Part shown: piece by piece, positions 8,506 to 15,198 of the stretch
How positions within the stretch are numbered: the stretch's first letter is position 1
How the letters are laid out: every line of letters begins with the position of its first letter
Assembly: GCA_964504655.1 (NCBI GenBank)
Contig: CAZDFD010000075.1
Span: forward strand, 1-22,218
Direction of reading: 5' to 3'
DNA: 22,218 nucleotides
Source: JANXAZ01 sp964504655
GTDB lineage: Bacteria; Pseudomonadota; Alphaproteobacteria; Geminicoccales; Geminicoccaceae
Notes under the pieces: model-generated
Told to the model about the DNA's origin: nothing
What the model saw: the letters and a program-made list of their open reading frames with translations, nothing else
The model's database searches: none
Made by a program: the position numbers and the translations under genes

Positions 8506-9491
8506 TAGGCGGCGGCCTGGCCCTGCCACTCGGCCAGGAGACCGGGCAGGCGCTCGGCCAGCCAGGCGATCGCCGTCTCCTCGACCTCCGGCGCCCAGCG
8601 ATAGAGCCACTGGTTGCCGCTGCGGCTGATGGTGACGAGCTTGCGGCCCTCGGGGTCGAGCACGATCCGGCCGCGCAGGACGGGACGCGGCCGAGCCGGC
8701 CTGCGCACCGCCTCGAGCGCCCGGGCGAGCTGCTCGCGCAACGGCCGGCCGGCCGCCCGGTCGAGCGCCGCGAGCAGGGGGGCCGGAGCCTCGGGCTGGT
8801 CGAGCAGCGCCGCCTGCAGGCGCCGCCCGTCGGCGAGCTTGAGGGCGCGCGGGTCCGACAGCCGGGCCACGACCGCCTCGGGCAACCGGCCGAGCCGCAG
8901 ATAGTCGACGATCGAGGGCTGCGACAGCCCGGTGAGCGCCGCCAGCCGGGTGGTGCTCCAGCCCCGACCGGCGAGCGCCGCCAGCCAGCGACCGCGCTCG
9001 TAGGGCGAGAGATCGCTGCGCTCGGCGTTCTCCCGATACTGGAGTGCCAGCATCGCCTCGTCGTCGAGCGGCAGGACCCGGGCGAGCACCGGACGATCGA
9101 GGGCGCGGCAGGCGGCCAGCCGGCGGCGGCCGGCGGCGAGTTCGAAGCGGTCCCCCTTGGGGCGCACCGTGACCGGGGTGTCCTGGCCGCGCTCGGCGAT
9201 GCTCGCCTTGAGGGCCTCGAAGGCCTCGTCGGCGAAGCCGCGGGGGTCACGGTCGGCCGGCAGCGGCTCGTCGATCAGCGCCGGGTCGATGCGGACGAGC
9301 GCCTCGCCGCTCGCCACGCCCGCCGGCTGGGTGGCCTCGAGCGCCCGCAACCGCTCGAGCAGCCCCTCCTTGTGGACCTCGAGCGCCCGCCCGACGATGC
9401 CGCGCGGCGCAGTGGTGGCCACCGCCGTCGGTCCCTCCTGGAGCGCCTCGATCGAGGCCGCGAGTGCCGCCCGCTTGTCGGTCTGCCGCAT
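8439..9491 (-). CDS. RepB/ParB-like plasmid partition protein
   Basis: A 350-residue ParB/RepB-family protein, which would load onto a centromere site and partner the adjacent ParA ATPase in replicon segregation. Residues about 65-170 are the ParB N-terminal domain, with the nucleotide-binding GRRRLAACRAL motif at 121-131 and RENAERSDLSPYERG at 153-167. A helix-turn-helix follows (TTRLAALTGLSQPSIVDYLRL, about 180-200). The C-terminal part, ending near GNQWLYRW and WLAERLPGLL, resembles plasmid RepB proteins more than chromosomal ParB. The ATG at 9491 is 28 bp after the parA-like stop, and the two are probably co-transcribed. The last codons run through a palindrome and overlap guaD. No repC follows, unlike a standard repABC cassette. 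Confidence 0.85.
   Translation of the reverse strand: MRQTDKRAALAASIEALQEGPTAVATTAPRGIVGRALEVHKEGLLERLRALEATQPAGVASGEALVRIDPALIDEPLPADRDPRGFADEAFEALKASIAERGQDTPVTVRPKGDRFELAAGRRRLAACRALDRPVLARVLPLDDEAMLALQYRENAERSDLSPYERGRWLAALAGRGWSTTRLAALTGLSQPSIVDYLRLGRLPEAVVARLSDPRALKLADGRRLQAALLDQPEAPAPLLAALDRAAGRPLREQLARALEAVRRPARPRPVLRGRIVLDPEGRKLVTISRSGNQWLYRWAPEVEETAIAWLAERLPGLLAEWQGQAAAYQCSDRPEAARPDGSAAGSPSR
8489..8510. repeat. Palindrome copy 1, candidate ParB-binding site (parS-like)
   Basis: An inverted repeat with two 9-bp arms (GCCTATCAG and CTGATAGGC) around AGCA. It differs from the other two copies by one central base (A for T at 8498). It lies inside the overlapping 3' ends of guaD and the parB-like gene, where it encodes AYQCSDR on the minus strand. 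The same 16-bp core recurs at 10944 and 11185 and was not found elsewhere in the window, so all copies cluster around the partition genes. Confidence 0.7.
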
Positions 9492-9519
9492 CGTCGCCGT
9501 CCTCCGCTGCGCGCCCCGC

Positions 9520-10725
9520 TCAGCCGTCGACCGGCCGGCCCCAGGCGCGCAGGATCTCGCGCTCGAGCGCTTGGTTGACCCGGCGCATCGCCTCGAGGCC
9601 GCGCTCGTAGGTGCGCCGGCTGCCGGCCGGCTCGTACTCGTAGAGCGTCTCCTTGAGGATGCCCGCGGCATCCACGAGTGCCGTATCCAGCATCGGCTCG
9701 GCGAGCACCGCGTCCTGGAACAGGGCCCGCTTCCACCGCACGATCTCGGCCTGGTTGCGGTCGGTCGCCTTGAACCGGGTGGTCACCACCCGCACGAAGT
9801 CGTAGGCGAGTGCGTCCGGGGCGAGCGTGCCGCGGAAGTCGCGCGCCACCCCCGCCAGGAAGCGGAAGAACTCGCCCGAGCTCGCGAAGTCGAGCATCGA
9901 GGGCGGGATCGGCACGACCAGGCCGGTCGCGGCCCAGAGCGCGTTCAAGGTCAGCATGCCGACATCCGGTCGGCAGTCGCAGACCACGACGTCGTAGCCC
10001 TGCCCGAGCGCTGCCAGGAGCTCGGCCAGCTGCGCGTAGAACGGGAAGTCGCGCCGCTCGAGAAGCCGCCCGACGAGCTCGTACTCGGCGTGCTGGAGCG
10101 CGATGCTCGCCGGCACGAGGTCGAGCCCGGGCCAGTAGGTCGTGCGCACCAGCGCCCCCGGCTCCTCGCTCCGTGCGAGCCAGCTCGCGAAGGTGCCGCG
10201 GTCGCCGATCTCGCTGTCCGGGTCGAGGCCGAAGAGCGCCGTGGCCGAGGCCTGCGGGTCGAGGTCGACGAGCAGCACGCGGTAGCCGTGCAGCGCCAGA
10301 TGCTGCGCGAAGTGCACCGCGGTCGTGGTCTTGCCGCTGCCGCCCTTGAAGTTGACGAACGTCACGACCTGCAGACGCTCGCCGGCGGCCGGGCGGCGGC
10401 CGGGCGCGTAGCGCGGATTCCCGGTGGCGGCCAACAGCCAGCGACGGGCGGCGTGCAGGTCCTCGACCGCGAAGCTCCGCCGCCCACCCGCCTGCATCCG
10501 GCCGCTCGGAAAGCCCGGCTCCCGCACCAGGTTCCGCAGATGCCCGGGCGAGATCCCGAGCACCCCCGCCACCTCGCCCGGAGCGAACCGCCTGAGACGC
10601 TTGCGCCGCTCGGGATGGCTCTCGAGCTCGATCGCCTTCCGCTGCACCGCGCGGCAGAGCTCGGCGTAGCGCTCGAACCGGCCCGCGATATCCTCCATCC
10701 GGTCACCCGCGCGTCTTCGCCCCAT
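9520..10725 (-). CDS. RepA/ParA-like partition ATPase with N-terminal HTH
   Basis: A 401-residue type Ia ParA/RepA ATPase. An N-terminal DNA-binding region (about residues 47-98; FAPGEVAGVLGISPGHL then an FAVEDLHAARRWL helix) resembles the MerR-like helix-turn-helix of plasmid RepA proteins, which usually autorepress their operon. The ATPase core has the deviant Walker A KGGSGKTTT at 127-135, VDLDPQAS at about 153-160, and a later CDCRPDVGMLTLNAL segment typical of plasmid RepA. The length agrees with RepA of repABC plasmids. The start is uncertain: ATG 10725 gives the longest form and ATG 10698 is also possible, neither with a strong ribosome binding site. It leads the partition operon, with two palindromes upstream. 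Confidence 0.87.
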   Translation of the reverse strand: MGRRRAGDRMEDIAGRFERYAELCRAVQRKAIELESHPERRKRLRRFAPGEVAGVLGISPGHLRNLVREPGFPSGRMQAGGRRSFAVEDLHAARRWLLAATGNPRYAPGRRPAAGERLQVVTFVNFKGGSGKTTTAVHFAQHLALHGYRVLLVDLDPQASATALFGLDPDSEIGDRGTFASWLARSEEPGALVRTTYWPGLDLVPASIALQHAEYELVGRLLERRDFPFYAQLAELLAALGQGYDVVVCDCRPDVGMLTLNALWAATGLVVPIPPSMLDFASSGEFFRFLAGVARDFRGTLAPDALAYDFVRVVTTRFKATDRNQAEIVRWKRALFQDAVLAEPMLDTALVDAAGILKETLYEYEPAGSRRTYERGLEAMRRVNQALEREILRAWGRPVDG

Positions 10726-10774
10726 CGGCTTCTAGACGCGCTTCCCTGCCCTATCCACGGCCTTTCAGCGCTGC

Positions 10775-10790
10775 CGGCTGTTTCCAGCCG
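10775..10790. promoter_or_regulatory. Small inverted repeat upstream of parA-like gene
   Basis: A 6-bp inverted repeat (CGGCTG/CAGCCG) with a 4-base spacer, about 50 bp upstream of the parA-like start. It could be a RepA operator or a leader hairpin. At this GC content a 6-bp stem by itself is weak evidence. Confidence 0.25.
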
Positions 10791-10814
10791 TCGCGTACCC
10801 TCGCCGCCACAGCC

Positions 10815-10914
10815 NNNNNNNNNNNNNNNNNNNNNNNNNNNNNNNNNNNNNNNNNNNNNNNNNNNNNNNNNNNNNNNNNNNNNNNNNNNNNNNNNNNNNN
10901 NNNNNNNNNNNNNN
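10815..10914. other. Assembly gap of 100 Ns
   Basis: Exactly 100 undetermined bases, the conventional size for a scaffold join of unknown length. The true distance, and even the adjacency of the left part (purine and partition genes) and right part (photosynthesis genes), is therefore not certain. The same rare palindrome occurring on both sides supports a common replicon. Confidence 0.97.
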
Positions 10915-10943
10915 CCCGCGCTCCACCTCGGCTGCGACTCGCC

Positions 10944-10959
10944 TATCAGTGCACTGATA
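10944..10959. repeat. Palindrome copy 2, candidate ParB-binding site (parS-like)
   Basis: A perfect 16-bp palindrome, TATCAGTGCACTGATA, 29 bp to the right of the scaffold gap in non-coding DNA. The left flank continues the longer consensus (GCC) but the right flank does not (ACC instead of GGC). It is identical in core to copy 3, 241 bp further on. Confidence 0.72.
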
Positions 10960-11179
10960 ACCCCGCCCCCTCCCGGTCCCTCGTTCCGACCGCGTCCGTC
11001 GCCGCGCGAGCCGCCCCGCATCGGACCGGGCGCAGCCGCCTCCGGGGCAGGCCACCCGCCCCTCACCACCGTGGCCTCGCCGCGTCCGGCGCCTTTTCCG
11101 CGGTCCCCCTCGCTTCGGTCCGCTCCCGACACCTCGATGCATCGCACCCACGCCGCCCACGATGCCGTTGCCGATAGAC

Positions 11180-11205
11180 CCGCCTATCAGTGCACTGATA
11201 GGCGG
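11180..11205. repeat. Palindrome copy 3, candidate ParB-binding site (parS-like), longest copy
   Basis: A perfect 26-bp palindrome built on the core TATCAGTGCACTGATA with flanks CCGCC and GGCGG. It is the most complete of the three copies and lies in non-coding DNA between the gap and the NYN gene. It does not match the usual chromosomal parS (TGTTCCACGTGGAACA type) or the repABC parS consensus (GTTNNCNGCNGNNAAC). Confidence 0.75.
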
Positions 11206-11456
11206 CCGGAGCCAGCACGGCCCCATCGACCAATCCCCGCCGCGGCGAACGACGCACGGGCCGGACGACCTCGGGCTCGCCCTCGCATCGGCCCCGCGCC
11301 GCCTCGGACCGCCGTTCCACTCCGTCCTGCGACGCTATTCCACGGCGCCTGCCGTACTTGCGCGGGGGGGGGGTAGTCGCGGGCGGCCGTGCGCGACCGC
11401 CCGCCCCGCGTCCGCAGCCGGTCGACCGGCGAGGTCGGCCGCCGGGCCGGACCGGA

Positions 11457-12812
11457 TCACCCGGCCGGCTCGCCGGCCGACGGCTCGGCGCTCGACCGGT
11501 CGGAGGGGACGGGACCGCCGGGTGGTGTGGCGCGCGCGGCTCCCCCCGCGAGCCAGAGGTCGACCAGCTCGAGCTCGCCCGGCCCGAGCTCCAGCTGGGC
11601 GTGCGCGCAGAGCTCGAGCACCCGTTCGCGCCATTCCCCGGCCAGCTCGGCGGCCGAGCGCCCCTCGAGGCGGGAGCCGTGGTAACGGAAGCTCGACAGC
11701 ACGAAGCTCGCCTGGTGACGGTCGATCCGTACGCCGCGGCGTGTCGCCCGGGCCTCGAGCGCCCGGGCGAGGTCGGGAAGGGGCCTCGGTCCTTCCGCGA
11801 GCAGTGTCGCGAGCTCCGCGAACAGCACGGGATAGGCTCCGGGCCCGAGAGCCGGAATGCCCGTCAGATCGGTCAACCTGCGGACGATCGCCTCGAGCGC
11901 GCTCTCCGCGCCGGAACCGTCGGACACGGGCTCGGGCCCCGGCGGCTCGCCCGCGGTCTCGAGCGTCCCTGCCGCCCCGCTCCGGCCGATGGTCCAGCTG
12001 CCGTCCGGATCGCCGCTCGCCGCCAGCCCCGGCTCCGCCGCCAGGAGGTCGGCCACCAGGGCCTTGAGCGAGCGGCGGCCGAACCAGCTGCTCGCCCGGA
12101 ACTCCGGGAAGCGGTTGAAGAGCTGGGGCAGGTCGCGCGCCGCGACCTCGCCGCGCTCCTCGACCAGCTCGCGCAGGGCCCGGGCCACCCGCGGCACGAG
12201 CTCGGCGTAGGGGTCCTCCTCCGACCACCGCGCCGGTGACGCGGCGCCGGCCGCGAGGCCGAGCGCCTGACCGAAGAACCGCTCGTGCGGCACGACCTGG
12301 TCGCAGGCCGCCTTGTAGCCGGCCGCCGCCAAGTCGGTGCACAGGATGGCGGTCCGCCGGTCGTGCGCCCGCAGGCGCAGCAGCACCGGCGTGAAGTCGG
12401 CGTCGGAGGAGAAGATGATGAACTCGTCGAAGCGCGTCGCGTGCGCGAGCGCGTCGATCAGGTCCATGACCATGTAGATGTCGGCCGAGGTCTTGCCGCG
12501 CGTGGTGAGGGGAGGGCAGTCGACGATCGAAAACGCGGCCCGCAGATAGTCGCTGCGGAAGCGGCCGAACTGCAGCGGGTTGAGATAGCAGCGGCGCACC
12601 AGGATCCGCCGCGGCCGGGGCGGGCGATCGGGCTCCTCGGGCGGAGCGTGCAGGCCGCGCTCGAGCCAGGCGAGCCAGCGTGCCGGGCGCGTCGCGAAGC
12701 GCCGGGCGGCCTCCGGGTCGAGCGCCTCGAAGCTCAGGAAGATGTTGTCGAAGTCGACGAACAGCGCCGCCCGCAGCGGCGGCTCCGATCCGCTCACCCG
12801 ATCCTCGCCCAC
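11457..12812 (-). CDS. NYN-domain (PIN-like) putative ribonuclease with C-terminal LOTUS-like regions
   Basis: A 451-residue protein with an N-terminal NYN/DUF88 (LabA-like) domain, a PIN-fold family of metal-dependent RNA nucleases. The acidic residues expected for the metal site are visible: LFVDFDN (Asp 20 and 22), TSADIYMVMDLIDAL (Asp 111 and 117) and FSSDADF (Asp 137 and 139). Downstream, residues about 204-285 (AELVPRVARALREL through GRRSLKALV to GSWTIG) and about 310-410 look like winged-helix OST-HTH/LOTUS modules, which bind RNA in this family; that assignment is tentative. The start is GTG 12812; GTG 12797 has a better-placed GAGGA and may be the real one. It probably ends a small operon with the two upstream minus-strand genes. 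Its biological role is unknown. Confidence 0.82.
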   Translation of the reverse strand: MGEDRVSGSEPPLRAALFVDFDNIFLSFEALDPEAARRFATRPARWLAWLERGLHAPPEEPDRPPRPRRILVRRCYLNPLQFGRFRSDYLRAAFSIVDCPPLTTRGKTSADIYMVMDLIDALAHATRFDEFIIFSSDADFTPVLLRLRAHDRRTAILCTDLAAAGYKAACDQVVPHERFFGQALGLAAGAASPARWSEEDPYAELVPRVARALRELVEERGEVAARDLPQLFNRFPEFRASSWFGRRSLKALVADLLAAEPGLAASGDPDGSWTIGRSGAAGTLETAGEPPGPEPVSDGSGAESALEAIVRRLTDLTGIPALGPGAYPVLFAELATLLAEGPRPLPDLARALEARATRRGVRIDRHQASFVLSSFRYHGSRLEGRSAAELAGEWRERVLELCAHAQLELGPGELELVDLWLAGGAARATPPGGPVPSDRSSAEPSAGEPAG

Positions 12813-12896
12813 GCGCCTCTCACCCCGCGCCTCGCGCCGTCCCCGAGGGGCCGGCCGGTCGCTCGGCGCGCGTCGCGCACGGCTCCGGCACCGGCC

Positions 12897-13103
12897 TCAG
12901 CCTTCCTCGCGTCGCCGGGGCGGCGGCGGTCGCAGCCGACCCTGGCTCGCCAGCTCGATCGCCGTCTCGACCCGCACCAGCCGACGGTCGAGCTCGGCCG
13001 TGGCCTCGGCCAGCCGCTCGACCCGCTCGCCGAGCGCCTTCAGCCGATCGTTCACCAGGATGACGGTCCTCAGACCCTCATAGATCCGCTCGGCGAGCCC
13101 CAT
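12897..13103 (-). CDS. Small coiled-coil protein, function unknown
   Basis: A 68-residue protein starting MGLAERIYEGLRTVIL. The middle (about residues 15-55) has a heptad-like pattern, with LKALGERVERLAEATAEL and LVRVETAIELA, predicting a coiled coil. The tail is Pro/Arg-rich and basic. The ATG at 13103 lies 26 bp inside the end of the ribbon-helix-helix gene and is preceded by GGAGG, which suggests coupled translation. I do not recognise a family. It may oligomerise or pair with the C-terminal helix of the upstream protein, which is inference from the two helical patterns. Confidence 0.65.
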   Translation of the reverse strand: MGLAERIYEGLRTVILVNDRLKALGERVERLAEATAELDRRLVRVETAIELASQGRLRPPPPRRREEG

Positions 13104-13395
13104 CCTCCGCCTCCCTGCGGCCGAGCCGGGCGAGCACCGCGTCGACCCGCTCGAGCGCGCCGTCGACGGTGTGCAGCGCCGCCCGGTGGCTCGCCTCGAG
13201 CCTGGCCAGCAAGGTCTCGAGCTCGGCCCGCTCGCCCTCGAGCCGGCGCTCGAGCTCGGCATCGGAGAGCTGCGCCGCGACCGCGCGGCGGACCAGCTCG
13301 CCGATCGACAGCCCGGCGCGCCGGGCCATCCGGACGAGTGCGGCCTTGTCCTCGGGCGGCATCAGCACGGTCACCCGGGCGGTGGCGGTGGCCAT
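13078..13395 (-). CDS. Ribbon-helix-helix DNA-binding protein with C-terminal coiled coil
   Basis: A 105-residue protein. Residues 5-45 fit a ribbon-helix-helix (Arc/CopG) fold: strand ARVTVLMPP, helix EDKAALVRMARRAG, the turn LSIGE, then helix LVRRAVAAQL. Residues 45-95 form a long charged helix (ELERRLEGERAELETLLARLE). RHH proteins bind DNA as dimers and often repress their own operon. The ATG at 13395 has an AAGGAGAGG ribosome binding site 5 bases upstream. It is divergent from bchE across 177 bp, so it could regulate its own promoter or influence bchE, but nothing in the sequence shows the target. It resembles antitoxin-type regulators only in fold; no toxin is adjacent unless the NYN protein plays that part. 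Confidence 0.75.
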   Translation of the reverse strand: MATATARVTVLMPPEDKAALVRMARRAGLSIGELVRRAVAAQLSDAELERRLEGERAELETLLARLEASHRAALHTVDGALERVDAVLARLGRREAEDGARRADL

Positions 13396-13492
13396 CGGCC
13401 TCTCCTTGGCATGGGCAGCGCATGATAAGGCCCGCCACCGTCCCGGCAAGCCCGCCCCGCCGCCTCCCGACCGCACCTCGATCTTCCCCCAT

Positions 13493-13506
13493 TTGATCGA
13501 GATCAA
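13493..13506 (+). promoter_or_regulatory. FNR/FixK box upstream of bchE
   Basis: TTGATCGAGATCAA is a perfect match to the FNR/FixK consensus TTGAT-N4-ATCAA. It lies 66 bp upstream of the bchE start. A possible -10 element, TAGTCT at 13529-13534, would put transcription start near 13541, with the box centred at about -41.5, the position of a class II activator. BchE is the oxygen-independent cyclase and FNR-type control of bchE is known in other purple bacteria, so the site makes biological sense. Confidence 0.85.
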
Positions 13507-13528
13507 GTCGTTTCCCGCGTCCTTCCCG

Positions 13529-13534
13529 TAGTCT
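13529..13534 (+). promoter_or_regulatory. Possible -10 element of the bchE promoter
   Basis: TAGTCT matches the first two and last bases of the -10 consensus and stands at the right distance downstream of the FNR box for class II activation. This is a position-based inference; the hexamer alone would not be convincing. Confidence 0.35.
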
Positions 13535-13572
13535 TCCGCCTGTCGTTCGCTCGAGCGCCAGGGAGGCCCGGG

Positions 13573-15198
13573 ATGCGGATCCTGCTGATCCATCCGAACT
13601 ACCATTCCGGTGGAGCCGAGATCGCCGGCAACTGGCCTCCCTCCTGGGTCGCGTACTTGGCCGGCTACCTCAAGCAGGCCGGTTTCACCGACATCTGCTT
13701 CGTCGACGCGATGACCGACCATCTGGACGAGGCGGATCTCGACGCCCGGATCCGGGCCTACGCGCCGGACATCGTCGGCTGCACCGCGATCACCCCGGCC
13801 ATCTACAAGGCCGAACGCGTGCTCGAGCTGGCCCGCCGGGCCTGCCCCGACGCCGTGACCGTGCTCGGTGGCGTGCACGGCACCTTCCTCTACCGCCAGG
13901 TGCTGACCGAGGCGCCCTGGATCGACGTCGTGGTGCGTGGTGAGGGCGAGGCCGTCCTCCTCGACCTGGCCCGCGCGGTCGAGGACGGCCGCTGGCGCGA
14001 CGATCGCCGCTCGATCAAGGGAATCGCCACCCGCATCGACGGCCAGATCGTCGCCACGCCGGCGGCGCCGCCGATCAAGGACGTCGACACGATCGTCGCC
14101 GACTGGAGCATCCTCGACTGGTCGAAGTACATCTACATTCCCCTCAAGACCCGCGTCGCCGTTCCGAACTTCGCGCGCGGCTGCCCCTTCACCTGCAGCT
14201 TCTGCTCGCAATGGAAGTTCTGGCGCGACTATCGCGTGCGCGAGCCGGTCAAGGTGGTCGACGAGATCGAGACGCTGGTGCGCGAGCATCAGGTCGGCTT
14301 CTTCATCCTCGCCGACGAGGAGCCGACCATCCATCGCAAGAAGTTCATCGCCTTCTGCGAGGAGCTGATCCGCCGCGACCTCGGCGTGCTCTGGGGGATC
14401 AACACCCGGGTGACCGACATCCTGCGCGACGAGGCCCTCCTGCCGCTCTACCGCAAGGCCGGGCTCGTGCACGTCTCGCTCGGCACCGAGGCCGCCGCCC
14501 AGCTCAAGCTCGACCGGTTCCGCAAGGAGACCACCATCGCCCAGAACAAGAAGGCCATCCGTCTCTTGCGCGAGCACGGCATCGTCACCGAGGCGCAGTT
14601 CATCGTCGGTCTCGAGAACGAGACCCGCGACACCCTCGAGGAGACCTACGCCATGTGCCGCGACTGGAACCCGGACATGGCCAACTGGTCGATGTACACG
14701 CCCTGGCCGTTCACCGATCTGTTCCAGGAGCTCGACGACAAGGTCGAGATCTTCGACTTCGAGAAGTACAATTTCGTGACCCCGATCGTCAAGCCGGACG
14801 CCATGGAGCGCGGCGAGCTGCTCGATCGGGTGATGCACAACTATCGCCGCTTCTACATGCGCAAGGCGTTCCTCTCCTACCCCTGGCAGCGCGACCCGGT
14901 CCGCCGCCGCTATCTGCGGGGCTGTCTCGAGGCCTATCTGCGGGCCGGCTTCAAGCGCCAGTTCTACGATCTCGGCCGGGTCGGCTATTGGGGGCCGCAA
15001 TCGGTCAACAAGGTCGACTTCGGCTTCGACCAGGCGCGCACGCTCGAGCGCGCGCGCTCCGGCGAGTGGAAGGCGGTGGCCGACAAGCGGCTGCGCCAGA
15101 AGGCCCGAAGCGCGGCCGAGCCGCCGCGCGTCATGGCCTGCGGCGGCGGCAGCGAGCAGCTCGCCGAGGCCGTCGATCCGCCGGCACCGGCCGGGTGA
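13573..15198 (+). CDS. bchE: BchE, anaerobic Mg-protoporphyrin IX monomethyl ester cyclase
   Basis: A 541-residue cobalamin-dependent radical SAM enzyme that closes the isocyclic ring of Mg-protoporphyrin monomethyl ester without oxygen, in bacteriochlorophyll synthesis. The N-terminal B12-binding domain begins MRILLIHPNYHSGGAEIAG, characteristic of BchE. The radical SAM domain has CPFTCSFC, with iron-sulfur cysteines 204, 208 and 211, followed by the ADEEPTIHRKKFIAF segment. The C-terminal region (YRRFYMRKAFLSYPWQRDP onward) is also BchE-typical. The ATG at 13573 has GGGAGG six bases upstream. It overlaps bchJ by 4 bp. An FNR/FixK box upstream indicates induction under low oxygen. No oxygen-dependent AcsF is present in this window. 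Confidence 0.96.
   Translation: MRILLIHPNYHSGGAEIAGNWPPSWVAYLAGYLKQAGFTDICFVDAMTDHLDEADLDARIRAYAPDIVGCTAITPAIYKAERVLELARRACPDAVTVLGGVHGTFLYRQVLTEAPWIDVVVRGEGEAVLLDLARAVEDGRWRDDRRSIKGIATRIDGQIVATPAAPPIKDVDTIVADWSILDWSKYIYIPLKTRVAVPNFARGCPFTCSFCSQWKFWRDYRVREPVKVVDEIETLVREHQVGFFILADEEPTIHRKKFIAFCEELIRRDLGVLWGINTRVTDILRDEALLPLYRKAGLVHVSLGTEAAAQLKLDRFRKETTIAQNKKAIRLLREHGIVTEAQFIVGLENETRDTLEETYAMCRDWNPDMANWSMYTPWPFTDLFQELDDKVEIFDFEKYNFVTPIVKPDAMERGELLDRVMHNYRRFYMRKAFLSYPWQRDPVRRRYLRGCLEAYLRAGFKRQFYDLGRVGYWGPQSVNKVDFGFDQARTLERARSGEWKAVADKRLRQKARSAAEPPRVMACGGGSEQLAEAVDPPAPAG

Larger units (their letters stand above)
10726..11456. other. Gene-free intergenic region upstream of parA, with scaffold gap
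   Basis: About 730 bp with no credible coding sequence. From left to right it holds the parA upstream region with a small hairpin, 100 Ns, two palindromes at 10944 and 11180, and a run of ten Gs at 11364-11373. Open frames crossing it are low-complexity and Arg/Pro-rich and do not resemble proteins. It is the natural place for the partition operon promoter, the centromere and possibly a replication origin. No iterons, DnaA boxes or AT-rich unwinding element are visible in the sequenced part. Confidence 0.6.

Noticed and set aside
8489..11205. The palindromes as a CRISPR array or transposon inverted repeats
   Set aside because: Spacing is irregular (about 2.4 kb and 240 bp), there are no spacers, no transposase, and each copy is itself symmetrical.
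11364..11373. Run of ten Gs
   Set aside because: It is in non-coding DNA of about 70 percent or more GC, could be a sequencing error or slippage site, and no gene frame depends on it.
11162..12067. Possible plus-strand gene starting in the intergenic region and running into the NYN gene
   Set aside because: Its translation is almost all Arg, Pro, Ala and Ser and it lies antisense to the NYN coding region; the repeated ISALIGG peptide is only the palindrome read through.
13396..13572. PpsR/CrtJ sites (TGT-N12-ACA) in the bchE promoter region
   Set aside because: I looked for the motif between the RHH gene and bchE and found no pair with the right spacing.
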